From DASXRU01 sp034665305 (lineage in GTDB: Bacteria > Acidobacteriota > Blastocatellia > Pyrinomonadales > Pyrinomonadaceae): DNA of 64,000 nt. Location: positions 62,001-126,000 of the forward strand of contig JAXDFZ010000007.1 in the NCBI GenBank assembly GCA_034665305.1, in the 5' to 3' direction. The first letter of the stretch is position 1; the number at the start of each line of letters is the position of its first letter. A program made the translations under genes and the position numbers. Shown here piece after piece: positions 17,060 through 25,148 of this stretch. The notes beneath the pieces were generated by a model. That model searched no databases, was not told the origin of the DNA, and saw only the letters and a program-made list of their open reading frames with translations.

Positions 17060-17638
17060 ATGACAACTTGCGAAAGGTGCAATACCCAGAACCTGGACGG
17101 ATCGCGGCATTGCGACTCTTGTGGAGCATCCTTGAACGGAGGTGTTGACGTGTCACTACCGGCCGGGACCGCTGAAACCGGAGGCAATACGGGAAACAGG
17201 AGAATCGCTGATGCCGCTCCGGCTCACGCGAAAACAGCGGAAAGTCATGCAGTGGCCGCGGTAATTAGCGGCTCAGCTGCCCCACAGGTTTTAGTGGCGG
17301 AAGTTCCCCATGCGACGCTGGTGATTGAGCGCGGGCGGTCGGCGGGGAAAAAGTTTCCTTTAACTGAAGACGAATCGCAGATTGGAAGGTGGGATGCGGA
17401 CGGCGGAATTTTTCCGGAGATCGATCTGGATGCAGACGATCCGGAAGCCAAAGTTTCCCGCCGCCACGCGCGCATCTCGAGACGCGGTAGCGATTACTTC
17501 GTCGAGGATCTGGGTTCGACTAATGGCACCTTCATCAATCGTGGCCGCCGCCTGTTGCCCGGCGATCGTCATCCCCTGCGCGACGGCGACGAGATAATCG
17601 TCGGCAAAACCTTTTTGCGTTTTCAGCTTGCGAAGTAG
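17060..17638 (+). CDS. Zinc-ribbon FHA-domain protein
   Basis: 192-residue phosphothreonine-binding adaptor. The N-terminus is a zinc ribbon (CERCNTQNLDGSRHCDSCG), then a low-complexity link, then an FHA domain over about residues 88-190. The FHA core shows the expected QIGR, SRRHARISR and EDLGSTNGTFIN segments, so phosphopeptide-binding residues are intact. ATG 17060 is used because it starts right at the zinc ribbon; an upstream GTG would add unconserved residues. The very similar FHA domain in the kinase encoded 56 bases downstream suggests duplication. It probably reads threonine phosphorylation made by that kinase. Confidence 0.9.
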   Translation: MTTCERCNTQNLDGSRHCDSCGASLNGGVDVSLPAGTAETGGNTGNRRIADAAPAHAKTAESHAVAAVISGSAAPQVLVAEVPHATLVIERGRSAGKKFPLTEDESQIGRWDADGGIFPEIDLDADDPEAKVSRRHARISRRGSDYFVEDLGSTNGTFINRGRRLLPGDRHPLRDGDEIIVGKTFLRFQLAK

Positions 17639-17663
17639 ACGTCGATCATCGGGGCGGAACCAA

Positions 17664-17691
17664 AACTGGTAACTGAAAACTGACAACTGCG
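17664..17691 (+). repeat. Heptamer tract before the kinase start
   Basis: Four consecutive 7-mers (aactggt aactgaa aactgac aactgcg) end three bases before the kinase ATG. No inverted partner arm was found nearby. Confidence 0.7.
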
Positions 17692-17693
17692 TA

Positions 17694-19358
17694 ATGTCTA
17701 TTTGTGGCGAATGCGGCGCGACGCTGGCGCCGGACGAAAAATTCTGTGGGAGTTGTGGTACGCCGCAGCCCGAGCAGGCTATTGCCGCCGCTGCTCCGCC
17801 GCCAGACGCGCCTGAGTCGGAAACCGTTTCAGACACTCCGGATAATCCACCCGATACCCAAGCCAACGACGATACTGATGCTCATGAACGACGGGTGTCG
17901 TCTTCAGTGCGTAGCGTCACGACCGGCGACCTATTGGGTGACGGCGATACCGTTCCCCCGTCGCAGCCGACAGTGCGCGCCAATGAATCTCCGAGCAAAC
18001 ATTCCAAAGCAAAACAACTCGAGGCCGGGACCTGTCTGAACGGACGCTACGAGATCGTTCGCCGCATCGGCGGCGGCGGCATGGGCGCCGTCTACCTGGC
18101 ACGCGACCGGAATCTCGGCGACGCTCCGCGTGCGGTCAAGGAAATGATCGAGTCGCACATTGACGACATGCAACACGAAAAAGCGATTAGCGATTTCAAA
18201 CGCGAGTCGTTGTTGTTAACTTCTCTGGAGCACGCTTCCATCCCGACGATCTACGATTACTTTTACGATGACGCGGCCGGCCGGTTTTACCTGGTTATGA
18301 AATACATTTCCGGGGGCGACTTTTCGTCGCGGCTGCGAAATGCGCCGGGCGGCCGCGTCGACGAAAAGAATGTCACCGATTGGGGCATTCAGATCGCCGA
18401 CGTGCTGCATTACCTGCACACGCGGCCAAAGCCCATCATCTATCGTGACTTGAAACCTGCGAACCTGATGATCGACGGCAACACCGGTCGCGTGATGCTG
18501 ATTGACTTCGGAATCGCGCGTTGGGTGACCAAACAGGAGAAGGGCGTGACGGCCGTTGGCACTATGGGATATGCGCCGCCTGAACTCTTCAGCGGACAAG
18601 TCGAGCCGCGCTCTGACGTTTACAGTTTAGGCGCCACCATGTTTCACCTGGTGACCGGTTCTGATCCGCAGGACAATCCGCTGCTGATCTTCGACTTCAC
18701 GAAAAACCCGCGACCGCGCCAGATCAACCCGTCGATGTCCACGGAGATGGAGCGCATCCTGATGCGCGCCGTCGAGTACAAACCTGAGAACCGTTTTCGT
18801 TCCGCGGCAGAGTTGCGGGACACGCTCGCGATCCATCTGGAAAAATTGCAGTCCGGCCAGGTAAGTTACGGCATGCCCGCGGGCGATCTGGGCGGCGAGA
18901 CAGTTCAGGTGGAAACTGTCTACTGCGGATTCTGTGGCGGGCGCATCGCCGCGGACGATATTTTCTGTGCGCATTGTGGCGCCCGCCAGCCTATTGGAGT
19001 GGGAACCGGCGCCGTGACCGCGGCGCGCGGCACAGCGAAGTTGGTTGTGGCCGGAACCACCGAACTGGATGCATCGTTTCACCTGCAAAAGGAAAGCAAC
19101 TTGCTGGGGCGAACGGATCCGCAGTCAAATATCTTTCCGGAAGTTGACCTGTCGCGCTTTGATCCGGAAACGAAAGTTTCGCGCCGTCATGCACGCATCT
19201 GGCGTGAGGGTGAAACTTTTCTGGTTGAGGACCTGGGTTCGATCAACGGCACAGTCATAAACGATGCGATCCGCCTGGCGCCGCGGCAACCGCGTGTGCT
19301 AGATAGCGGTGACAAACTTCGCCTGGGTGAAACGACGCTTCATTTTTTGGTGGGATGA
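17694..19358 (+). CDS. Serine/threonine protein kinase with zinc ribbons and C-terminal FHA domain
   Basis: 554 residues: zinc ribbon 1 (CGECGATLAPDEKFCGSCG), an acidic linker, a Hanks kinase domain at about 115-375, zinc ribbon 2 (CGFCGGRIAADDIFCAHCG, about 405-423) and an FHA domain at about 445-550. The kinase has the Gly-rich loop IGGGGMGAVYLARD, VAE-type lysine (RAVKEM), catalytic loop YRDLKPANLM, and DFG as LIDFGIAR. The usual HRD histidine is tyrosine, a change seen in other active bacterial kinases. The APE region reads GYAPPE. The FHA core has SRRHARIWR and EDLGSINGTVIN. There is no membrane segment. In the same cluster as a PP2C-type phosphatase, a natural opponent. Confidence 0.93.
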   Translation: MSICGECGATLAPDEKFCGSCGTPQPEQAIAAAAPPPDAPESETVSDTPDNPPDTQANDDTDAHERRVSSSVRSVTTGDLLGDGDTVPPSQPTVRANESPSKHSKAKQLEAGTCLNGRYEIVRRIGGGGMGAVYLARDRNLGDAPRAVKEMIESHIDDMQHEKAISDFKRESLLLTSLEHASIPTIYDYFYDDAAGRFYLVMKYISGGDFSSRLRNAPGGRVDEKNVTDWGIQIADVLHYLHTRPKPIIYRDLKPANLMIDGNTGRVMLIDFGIARWVTKQEKGVTAVGTMGYAPPELFSGQVEPRSDVYSLGATMFHLVTGSDPQDNPLLIFDFTKNPRPRQINPSMSTEMERILMRAVEYKPENRFRSAAELRDTLAIHLEKLQSGQVSYGMPAGDLGGETVQVETVYCGFCGGRIAADDIFCAHCGARQPIGVGTGAVTAARGTAKLVVAGTTELDASFHLQKESNLLGRTDPQSNIFPEVDLSRFDPETKVSRRHARIWREGETFLVEDLGSINGTVINDAIRLAPRQPRVLDSGDKLRLGETTLHFLVG

Positions 19359-19365
19359 AAAATTT

Positions 19366-19513
19366 AGTTTCGGGTTCGGGTTTCGAGTTTCGAGTTCGGC
19401 TTGCGAAGCTTGAATCTAAATATTGAGGCTTGAGATTCAAGTATGTCGGACCACTCAGAAGCTAGCGTAAACGCAACCCCGAACTCGAAACCCGAAACTC
19501 GAAACTCGAAACT
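19366..19513. repeat. Heptamer repeat, inverted arms gtttcga/tcgaaac
   Basis: Arm one 19366-19399 and arm two 19479-19513 use the same gtttcga/gtttcgg words as the 1926 locus, but the order of variants differs between arms, so pairing is imperfect. A 9-bp inner stem (cttgaatct/agattcaag) lies in the loop. Arm two ends four bases before the RDD-protein ATG. Confidence 0.8.
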
Positions 19514-19517
19514 TCCA

Positions 19518-20042
19518 ATGACCAACCCGACAACACTCCCGCGTGCCCGCACCATAACGCGTGCCGAGGCGCTCGCCCATCTGGAACGTTTTCGCGCACC
19601 GGTCCTGCTTCGCTGTGGTGCGCTGCTGATCGACTACATCCTTGTCATCTGCGTCGTCAGCATCAGTGTTCTGATCGCCCGCATGCTGGGCGGTGGGGCG
19701 CGCTCGTCCGGTAGCACCGCTGAAACGCTGGGTATCATCACGGCGGTGATGCTTGCGGCTTTGAACTTTGTGTTTCTGGCAGCCGTGTGGGGGCAGACAC
19801 TGGGAAAGTGGGCCACCGGCATTCGTATCGAACGAATCGACGGCAGGGAACTGAGCTTTGTGCAGGCGTTCCTGCGACATTTTGTGGGCTATCCGCTTTC
19901 GTTGCTAACCCTGGGAATTGGATTTCTGATCGCCGCCTTCAATCCTGAAGGACGCGCGCTTCATGACTTGATTGCCGGCACCGTCGTCGTTCGCGAAAGC
20001 GCCCGGCGCGTGGCTGTCAGGTCGCGACGCGTTGCTCGTTGA
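19518..20042 (+). CDS. RDD-family membrane protein
   Basis: 174 residues, RDD family. The first helix (LRCGALLIDYILVICVVSIS) contains the conserved Arg/Asp pair that names the family. A second helix follows (TAVMLAALNFVFLAAVWGQT), then GKWATGIRIERIDGRELSFVQAFLRHFVG as cytoplasmic loop, a third helix, and the closing RALHDLIAGTVVVR. RDD proteins are linked to ion exchange or transport but are mostly uncharacterised. ATG 19518 is chosen; an in-frame ATG at 19443 would only add residues translated from the heptamer repeat. It lies in the FHA/kinase cluster and ends 8 bases before the next gene. Confidence 0.85.
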   Translation: MTNPTTLPRARTITRAEALAHLERFRAPVLLRCGALLIDYILVICVVSISVLIARMLGGGARSSGSTAETLGIITAVMLAALNFVFLAAVWGQTLGKWATGIRIERIDGRELSFVQAFLRHFVGYPLSLLTLGIGFLIAAFNPEGRALHDLIAGTVVVRESARRVAVRSRRVAR

Positions 20043-20050
20043 ACCGGAAA

Positions 20051-21379
20051 ATGCGTCTTCTTTGTCCCAGCTGTAATTCACCCAGTCCGTCAGAAGCGCG
20101 CTTCTGCCGGCTTTGCGGCGCGCCTTTGAAAAGCGCGGGCGGATCCAGTGGTCCAATTTCACCGCTCGCACAAACCGTCCCTTTATCGATTGACGGAAGA
20201 ACGACCGACGGGTTGGGGGCTGAGGAGCGGAACGCCAACACTGCTCGCGTAGACGGCGCGGAACTGGAAAGCATCCTGCGTCGTCAACAGGTCGCGCAAA
20301 CGGCTGCGAGCGGGAACGGTGGTGACGGACATTCGGCGATTTATTCGGGCGAACACTACGCGGCACCGACAACGTCATCACTGGTGTTGCCGGCAACTGC
20401 GCAACCCCCGGTGGCGGCCGCGCGAACTAAGAAGACACGCTGGTGGCCGGCAATCTTGTTGACGCTGCTATTTGTTGGAACGGCGATCGGCCTTCTGATC
20501 TATTTCCTGGGACATCGGGGTACGAACCCGGCAGGTGTGTCAGTAACGAATACGGATCAGCGCGCAGTTGTTTCGCAGCAGCTGAACGAAGCCCGCACCT
20601 TACTCTCCAACGGGAGTGTAACCGAAGCGATTGATCGCCTGCATTCAGTTATCAACCTCGACCCGTCGAATTTGGAAGCACATCGAATGTTGGGCGCTGC
20701 GTTAGTGCGTAGCGGCCGGCGTCGTCAGGCCATTGACGAATATTTTATCGCGGCGCAAAAAGGTCCGCAGGACGTAGACACGCTGCAGACGTTGGCCACG
20801 CTGCAATTTCAGGAACAGCTCTATGCTGATGCCGTCGACAGCTATCGTCGCCTGGCAACTGCCTTGGGCGAAGGGACCCTGCCGCCGGCAGACGAACTGA
20901 ACTACGCCGATGCGTTGCGGCTCGCAGGTTACACGGAAGACTCGCGCATTGAGTATCAGAAACTGGCCGCCGGCCAATCAGCCGCCATCGCCGCGGTGGC
21001 GAAGCAACGCCTGGCCCAGTTGCCGTCGCAAGGCGCGACTGGGTTACCGCAGAGTGCCCGCGCGGTACCCGCGTCGTCGGCCGTAGCTACCAACAACGCA
21101 ACCGCGACGTTGCCGTCCCAGCCTACAGTTACGGCGACGCCCGCAATGCCGAAGCCGGCGCCGACTGTGGCCAGGACCGATGCTGATGCGGACTATGCGT
21201 TGGGCGTTTCAATCGTTGCCGGCCGCGACCCGAAGAACCTGCCCCGGCCCGAACTGCTCCGTGCGCTCGGTGCAGCGCAAAGAGCCGCGCAGGGCGGTCA
21301 GCATCGCGATCAAGCGAGCAAGCTGGCCGAAAGATTGGGCCGGGAATTCGACCGCCGCAAAAGCAGCGGGATACAGTGA
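20051..21379 (+). CDS. Zinc-ribbon, single-pass membrane, TPR-repeat protein
   Basis: 442 residues: N-terminal zinc ribbon (CPSCNSPSPSEARFCRLCG), a polar linker, one membrane helix near residues 133-157 (WWPAILLTLLFVGTAIGLLI) and then tetratricopeptide-type repeats (about 180-330; VTEAIDRLHSVINLDPSNLEAHRMLG is the clearest, split here over two helices). An Ala/Pro/Thr-rich tail and a last helical unit follow. The layout places the zinc ribbon inside and TPRs outside. The start at ATG 20051 sits just after the RDD stop and immediately before the ribbon. Function unknown; its place between kinase and phosphatase suggests a scaffold or substrate. Confidence 0.8.
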   Translation: MRLLCPSCNSPSPSEARFCRLCGAPLKSAGGSSGPISPLAQTVPLSIDGRTTDGLGAEERNANTARVDGAELESILRRQQVAQTAASGNGGDGHSAIYSGEHYAAPTTSSLVLPATAQPPVAAARTKKTRWWPAILLTLLFVGTAIGLLIYFLGHRGTNPAGVSVTNTDQRAVVSQQLNEARTLLSNGSVTEAIDRLHSVINLDPSNLEAHRMLGAALVRSGRRRQAIDEYFIAAQKGPQDVDTLQTLATLQFQEQLYADAVDSYRRLATALGEGTLPPADELNYADALRLAGYTEDSRIEYQKLAAGQSAAIAAVAKQRLAQLPSQGATGLPQSARAVPASSAVATNNATATLPSQPTVTATPAMPKPAPTVARTDADADYALGVSIVAGRDPKNLPRPELLRALGAAQRAAQGGQHRDQASKLAERLGREFDRRKSSGIQ

Positions 21380-21382
21380 AGC

Positions 21383-21473
21383 CGTAAACAGTGAACGGTG
21401 AACGGAAAGGTATAGGCCAGCGAATGTCGTCGTTTTACGGTTCACGGTTTACTGTTCACAGTTCCCGGTTCAC
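21383..21473. repeat. Heptamer repeat, inverted arms gtgaacg/ggttcac
   Basis: Arm one 21383-21404 (gtaaaca gtgaacg gtgaacg) faces six 7-mers at 21432-21473 (gttttac ggttcac ggtttac tgttcac agttccc ggttcac). The second arm ends 11 bases before the phosphatase ATG. The words are the same as at 9766/10241. Confidence 0.82.
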
Positions 21474-21484
21474 GCAGCCAAAAG

Positions 21485-23209
21485 ATGCCTGAGTTAATAG
21501 TCAAATACCCCGACCGCCCGGCAGAGAATTTTCCGCTGGGCCGGCTGCGCATAACGATTGGGCGCTCGGCGCGCAACGATTTGTGTATTCCCGATCCGTT
21601 TGCCTCTCGCGTCCATGCCGAAGTCCGCCGCGAAGGCGACGGTTACGTGTTGCAGGATTTGGGGTCAGCGAACGGCACGCTCTATAACGGCGCCGCCGTC
21701 GATGGCGCGTTGCCGCTGACTGTCGGCGGCCGGATTCAAATCGGTGAAACGGAAATCATCTTTGACGACGGCACCTATCGTTCCGGTACTGGCGCCACGA
21801 TGATTACCGACAACAGCGCGACCTCGCTGCCGGAAGCCACTATCGCGCTCACTTCGTCCGACCGCTCGACTTCGGGATTGTTGGAAGCCATCGAGGGCGC
21901 GCGCACCCGGCCGGAAGAGATTGCTGCGCAACGCGCCGCAAAGCACAGCGACCTGCTCGCTTTGATCAGCAAAGTGGGCGTCACTTTGCTGGCCTCGGCG
22001 ACACTAAATGAAACTTTGGAGCAGGTGGTTGCGCTCGTGTTCGAAGCGGTGCCTGCCGATCGCTGCATGATCATGATGCGGCAAAAAGACGACGCCGACT
22101 TGCAAGTCGCCGTGGCCCGCCTGCGTGACCGTGCCGGCGAGGTCGGCGAGATTCGCGTCAGCCGTTCAGTTATTGAAGAAGTGGTCGTGCGCGGCAAATC
22201 AGTCCTCACTTCCGACGCGCAAGCCGATCCGCGTTTCATGAGCGGCACGGTGATGCTGCAAGGCGTGCGTTCCGTGCTCGCCGTGCCGTTGGGCGTCAGC
22301 GAAAAACTTTTCGGCATTATCTATGCCGACTCGCCCATGGCCGAAGGCAGGTTCACCGAAGATCATCTGAAGGTGCTGACGACCCTCGCTTCGGTGGCTG
22401 CGATCCGCGTTGAAAATACCCGGCTGCTTGATGAGCAACTGAAACGCGAACGCATGGAGCATGAGCTTCAGGTCGCCAGCGAGATTCAGCAGCGCTTTCA
22501 ACCGACGGCGCCGCCGCAGGTTCCTGGCTATGAGTTGCAGGGAATCAGTTTTCCCTGTTACGAAATTGGCGGCGACTATTACGACTTCATTCAGCGCGAG
22601 GACGGGCGCTTGATAGTTGCCCTCGGCGATGTTTCCGGGAAGGGCGCGGCGGCCGCGCTGTTGATGTCCTCGCTGCATGCGGCGGTGCATGCGCAAGCGG
22701 CTTCGCATGACTCAATCCTGAAAACGATCTCGGGCGTGAATCGTTATCTGGCTGAAAACATTCCCGCGAACCGGTTCATCACGTTGTTTTATGCGGAGCT
22801 GCAGCCAAAGACCGGCGCCTTATCTTTTCTGAACGCGGGCCACAACCCTCCGCTAATCGTGCACGCGGCAGGAACGATGGAACAGCTGGCGGCGGGAGGC
22901 CTGCCATTGGGGATCATGCCGGACGCGGAATACCGCGAGGGCCTGACGCACCTGTCGTACGGCGACGTGCTGGTGATTTATTCGGACGGCGTCACCGAAG
23001 CGCAGAGCCCCAGCGGCGAAGAGTTTGGCCCGACCCGTTTGTATGACGTGGTAGCGCGGAACATGGAAGCATCAGCCGCCGGCATCCGCGACCGCATCGA
23101 GTCAGCCCTGACAAAGTTTTCCCAGGGCACGCCCGCCGCCGATGACATCACCCTCGTGATCGTCAAACGTCAGGCCGAAGGCGCCTCCATCGCGACGAGC
23201 GGCAGCTAA
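21485..23209 (+). CDS. FHA-GAF-PP2C (SpoIIE/RsbU-type) protein phosphatase
   Basis: 574 residues with three domains: FHA (about 1-95; GRSARNDLCIPDPFASRVHA and LQDLGSANGTLYN), GAF (about 150-310; AVPLGVSEKLFGIIYADSP) and a PP2C phosphatase of the SpoIIE/RsbU kind (about 335-565). A signalling helix leads into the phosphatase (HELQVASEIQQRFQPTAPP). Metal-binding acids appear in GGDYYDF, ALGDVSGKGAAAALLM and VIYSDGVTEAQ. It should dephosphorylate Ser/Thr proteins, perhaps an anti-sigma-factor antagonist, or reverse the cluster kinase. The start is ATG 21485, after a heptamer repeat. No STAS or anti-sigma gene is in the window. Confidence 0.93.
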   Translation: MPELIVKYPDRPAENFPLGRLRITIGRSARNDLCIPDPFASRVHAEVRREGDGYVLQDLGSANGTLYNGAAVDGALPLTVGGRIQIGETEIIFDDGTYRSGTGATMITDNSATSLPEATIALTSSDRSTSGLLEAIEGARTRPEEIAAQRAAKHSDLLALISKVGVTLLASATLNETLEQVVALVFEAVPADRCMIMMRQKDDADLQVAVARLRDRAGEVGEIRVSRSVIEEVVVRGKSVLTSDAQADPRFMSGTVMLQGVRSVLAVPLGVSEKLFGIIYADSPMAEGRFTEDHLKVLTTLASVAAIRVENTRLLDEQLKRERMEHELQVASEIQQRFQPTAPPQVPGYELQGISFPCYEIGGDYYDFIQREDGRLIVALGDVSGKGAAAALLMSSLHAAVHAQAASHDSILKTISGVNRYLAENIPANRFITLFYAELQPKTGALSFLNAGHNPPLIVHAAGTMEQLAAGGLPLGIMPDAEYREGLTHLSYGDVLVIYSDGVTEAQSPSGEEFGPTRLYDVVARNMEASAAGIRDRIESALTKFSQGTPAADDITLVIVKRQAEGASIATSGS

Positions 23210-23210
23210 G

Positions 23211-23290
23211 CGATTGCGGAACGCGGAATGCGGATCTCGGATTCAACAAACAGGCCAGTTGTCTTCTAATTAGTCCGCAATCCGCAATCG
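23211..23290. repeat. Heptamer repeat, inverted arms gcggaat/attccgc
   Basis: Arm one 23211-23244 (cgattg cggaacg cggaatg cggatct cggattc) and arm two 23274-23290 (tccgcaatccgcaatcg) are inverted. The second arm runs into the ggaggag ribosome site of the next gene. The words match the 2954/3019 locus. Confidence 0.78.
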
Positions 23291-23301
23291 GAGGAGCAGT
23301 C

Positions 23302-23619
23302 ATGAAGAAGTTTCTGGCGCTTGTTCTCTCAGCGCTTGTGCTCGGCGCCATTGCCTGCGGAAGCCGTAGCGAGTTTGCGAACAAAACCCTTGTTAAGACG
23401 GTTGTGGTCGAGGGCGATAGCAACGCGTTAATTGATCTGAATTCGGCGAGCAAAGCTGCTCTGGTCGCGCTGCCCGGCATCGGCGAAGCCTACGCGCAGA
23501 AAATCATCGACGGCCGGCCGTATCGCGAGAAGACGGATTTAATCCGCCGGAAAATTATTCCCGAAGCAACTTACGAACACATTTCGAATCTGGTTATCGC
23601 CCCGCGTGGGAATAAGTAG
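23302..23619 (+). CDS. Helix-hairpin-helix lipoprotein (ComEA-like)
   Basis: 105 residues with a lipoprotein-type signal (MKKFLALVLSALVLGAIAC), cysteine 19 being the likely lipidated residue. The rest is a ComEA-type helix-hairpin-helix pair: LIDLNSASKAALVALPGIGEAYAQ and GRPYREKTDLIRRKIIPEATYEHI together span the family's normal core. Such proteins bind double-stranded DNA, in ComEA during uptake for transformation. Strong ribosome site ggaggag at 23290-23296 before ATG 23302. No other competence gene is nearby, so DNA uptake is only a suggestion. Confidence 0.87.
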   Translation: MKKFLALVLSALVLGAIACGSRSEFANKTLVKTVVVEGDSNALIDLNSASKAALVALPGIGEAYAQKIIDGRPYREKTDLIRRKIIPEATYEHISNLVIAPRGNK

Positions 23620-23640
23620 GACAGGCATTCTTGCCTGTCC
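23619..23640. repeat. Dispersed palindrome, family ggacaggca
   Basis: Palindrome ggacaggcattcttgcctgtcc starting in the stop codon of the HhH lipoprotein gene. Same family as 3059-3079 and 27266-27287. Confidence 0.75.
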
Positions 23641-23722
23641 CTCGATGGGGAATCGAGCCGCAGTAGCCCGACCGTAAGGAAAGGCTCCACCCATAATTCG
23701 TTAGCAGATAAAAGGAGTAATC

Positions 23723-23953
23723 ATGGAAGAACTCATCAAACAAGTATCCCAGAAGACCGGCATCTCTGAGGATCAGGCAAGGACCGCAGTCAGCACGGTA
23801 ATCAATTTTCTCAAAGACAAACTTCCGGCGCCGATCGCCGGTCAGCTCGATAATTTTATTGGCGGCAGCGCCGGCGCCGCAGGAGCCGCCGCTGATGGAG
23901 CCACGGGTACCGTGAATGACATCGCCGGCCAACTCGGCGACCTGTTCAAGTAA
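23723..23953 (+). CDS. Small helical protein with Gly/Ala-rich tail, 76 aa
   Basis: A 76-residue protein with two predicted helices (EELIKQVSQKTGISEDQAR, AVSTVINFLKDKLPAPIAGQ), then a Gly/Ala-rich stretch (GGSAGAAGAAADGATG) and a last amphipathic helix (VNDIAGQLGDLF). The EELIKQVSQKTGIS...A...V..FLKDKLP pattern resembles small DUF2267/DUF937-like bacterial proteins, but the family cannot be fixed by eye. A good ribosome site (aaaggag) precedes ATG 23723. There is no signal peptide. Function unknown. Confidence 0.75.
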   Translation: MEELIKQVSQKTGISEDQARTAVSTVINFLKDKLPAPIAGQLDNFIGGSAGAAGAAADGATGTVNDIAGQLGDLFK

Positions 23954-23955
23954 TT

Positions 23956-24371
23956 TGGAGTGCGGTGGCAAAGCGAAGCGGCGACCGCTTTAGATTAGCG
24001 GCACGAAGAAAATAGCCACAGATCTTCGCGATAAGACGGATCAGAACCAAAAGGCAGGTTCGTCTCTTGCTCAGATTCGTTTATCTGCGTTTTTCTGTGG
24101 CTAACTAACTTTCTTTCTGGAGAAAGTGGCTTGGCTTCAGCGGAGCAAGATGTTTATAGCACCAGCAGGTCCTTATTAATCCTCGCTCCGTCAGGAGCGA
24201 AACATTATGGGTGCATTGGCGAACCAACCAAAACATTGCGCTCCTCTGGAGCGCGTTGACATAGGAAAAAGCGTGGGACTATAAGCATCTCGCTCCTCTG
24301 GAGCGAAAACAATTACCGGTGTTGCACTTCCAAGTTGAATCTGCGAATGACAAATGAGAAATGGAAAATGG
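23956..24371. repeat. Repeat-rich gap: several dispersed elements
   Basis: The gap of about 440 bases before the HhH gene contains only repeats: a ggagtgcgg...gcgaccgcttt element at 23956-23992, a long imperfect hairpin with outer arms tagccacaga/tctgtggcta at about 24014-24103, three copies of a gctcctctggagc-type palindrome between 24183 and 24305, and a heptamer tract at 24344-24371 (cgaatga caaatga gaaatgg aaaatgg). No gene is supported. Confidence 0.7.
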
Positions 24372-24393
24372 TTTCTAAGTTCCCCCACTTGAA

Positions 24394-24846
24394 TTACCGC
24401 AACCTCTCCTTAATCCGCTCCGCCGTCTTACCGCCGATCCCATCAACCATTTCCAATCCGCCACCCGCCGCAAAGTTCTTTAGTTCCGCCATCGAAGAAA
24501 CTTTGAATCGCTGATGCAGCAGGGCCGCCGTCTTTGGACCAATGCCCGGTATCGTCAGCAGTTCCAGTACCGATTCCGGCGTCTCAGCAATCATTCGCTC
24601 CCACGCGTCGAACGTTCCGCGTTCCACCATGTCCACGATCTTTCCGGCAATCGCTTTTCCCACGCCGGGAATTGTTTGCAATCCCGTCGCACCTTCCGCT
24701 TTTGCAATCTGTTCAAGCGAATTGGGCCAAGTCTCCAACGCCTCGGCCGCATTGCGATAAGAGCGCAGCCGGAACGAGTCGTCGCCGCGCACCTCCATCA
24801 GCGCCGCCATGCGGTAAAAGCGTTGGGCTATTTGTTCGTTGGTCAT
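24394..24846 (-). CDS. Helix-hairpin-helix protein like the N-terminal domain of PolX
   Basis: 150 residues resembling only the N-terminal part of family X DNA polymerases: ALMEVRGDDSFRLRSYRNAAEAL is the typical first helix pair, and two helix-hairpin-helix units follow (LQTIPGVGKAIAGKI and LLTIPGIGPKTAALLHQRF). The polymerase palm and the C-terminal PHP exonuclease of bacterial PolX (about 570 residues) are missing. It ends with a further HhH-like VDGIGGKTAERIKERLR, so the end looks natural, not cut. ATG 24846 is used since upstream codons are only translated heptamer repeat. Probably binds DNA ends or gaps; could be a remnant of polX. Confidence 0.78.
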   Translation of the reverse strand: MTNEQIAQRFYRMAALMEVRGDDSFRLRSYRNAAEALETWPNSLEQIAKAEGATGLQTIPGVGKAIAGKIVDMVERGTFDAWERMIAETPESVLELLTIPGIGPKTAALLHQRFKVSSMAELKNFAAGGGLEMVDGIGGKTAERIKERLR

Positions 24847-24851
24847 TGGTG

Positions 24852-25114
24852 GGTAAATGGTAAATCGTAAATAGTAAATGGTAAATAGGGGACCGCAGGG
24901 GTACATGTTCGGCTTGGGAATGAGATTAGTACCTCAGCCCGCGTAGCGGGCGGCGATAGCCGTAGCCCACAGCGCAAGCTGTGGGTAAGCAATTCTCAAG
25001 ATACGAAAGAGCCCCGGAGGGGCGGCATAGAGGCATCAGGCGAATAGTGATCGTCATGTCCCGCTACGCGGGCTCTGCCCGCTTCCCCATTTACGATTTA
25101 CCATTTACTATTAA
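24852..25114. repeat. Heptamer repeat ggtaaat with inverted partner and inner elements
   Basis: Five 7-mers at 24852-24886 (ggtaaat ggtaaat cgtaaat agtaaat ggtaaat) face the inverted words at 25087-25114. Between them lie palindromes cagcccgcgtagcgggc and cccacagcgcaagctgtggg. The two arms enclose the whole gap between the HhH gene and the S46 peptidase gene. Confidence 0.82.
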
Positions 25115-25148
25115 CCCCTCCCAACAATCCAGCTTCTGAGAGGAATCC

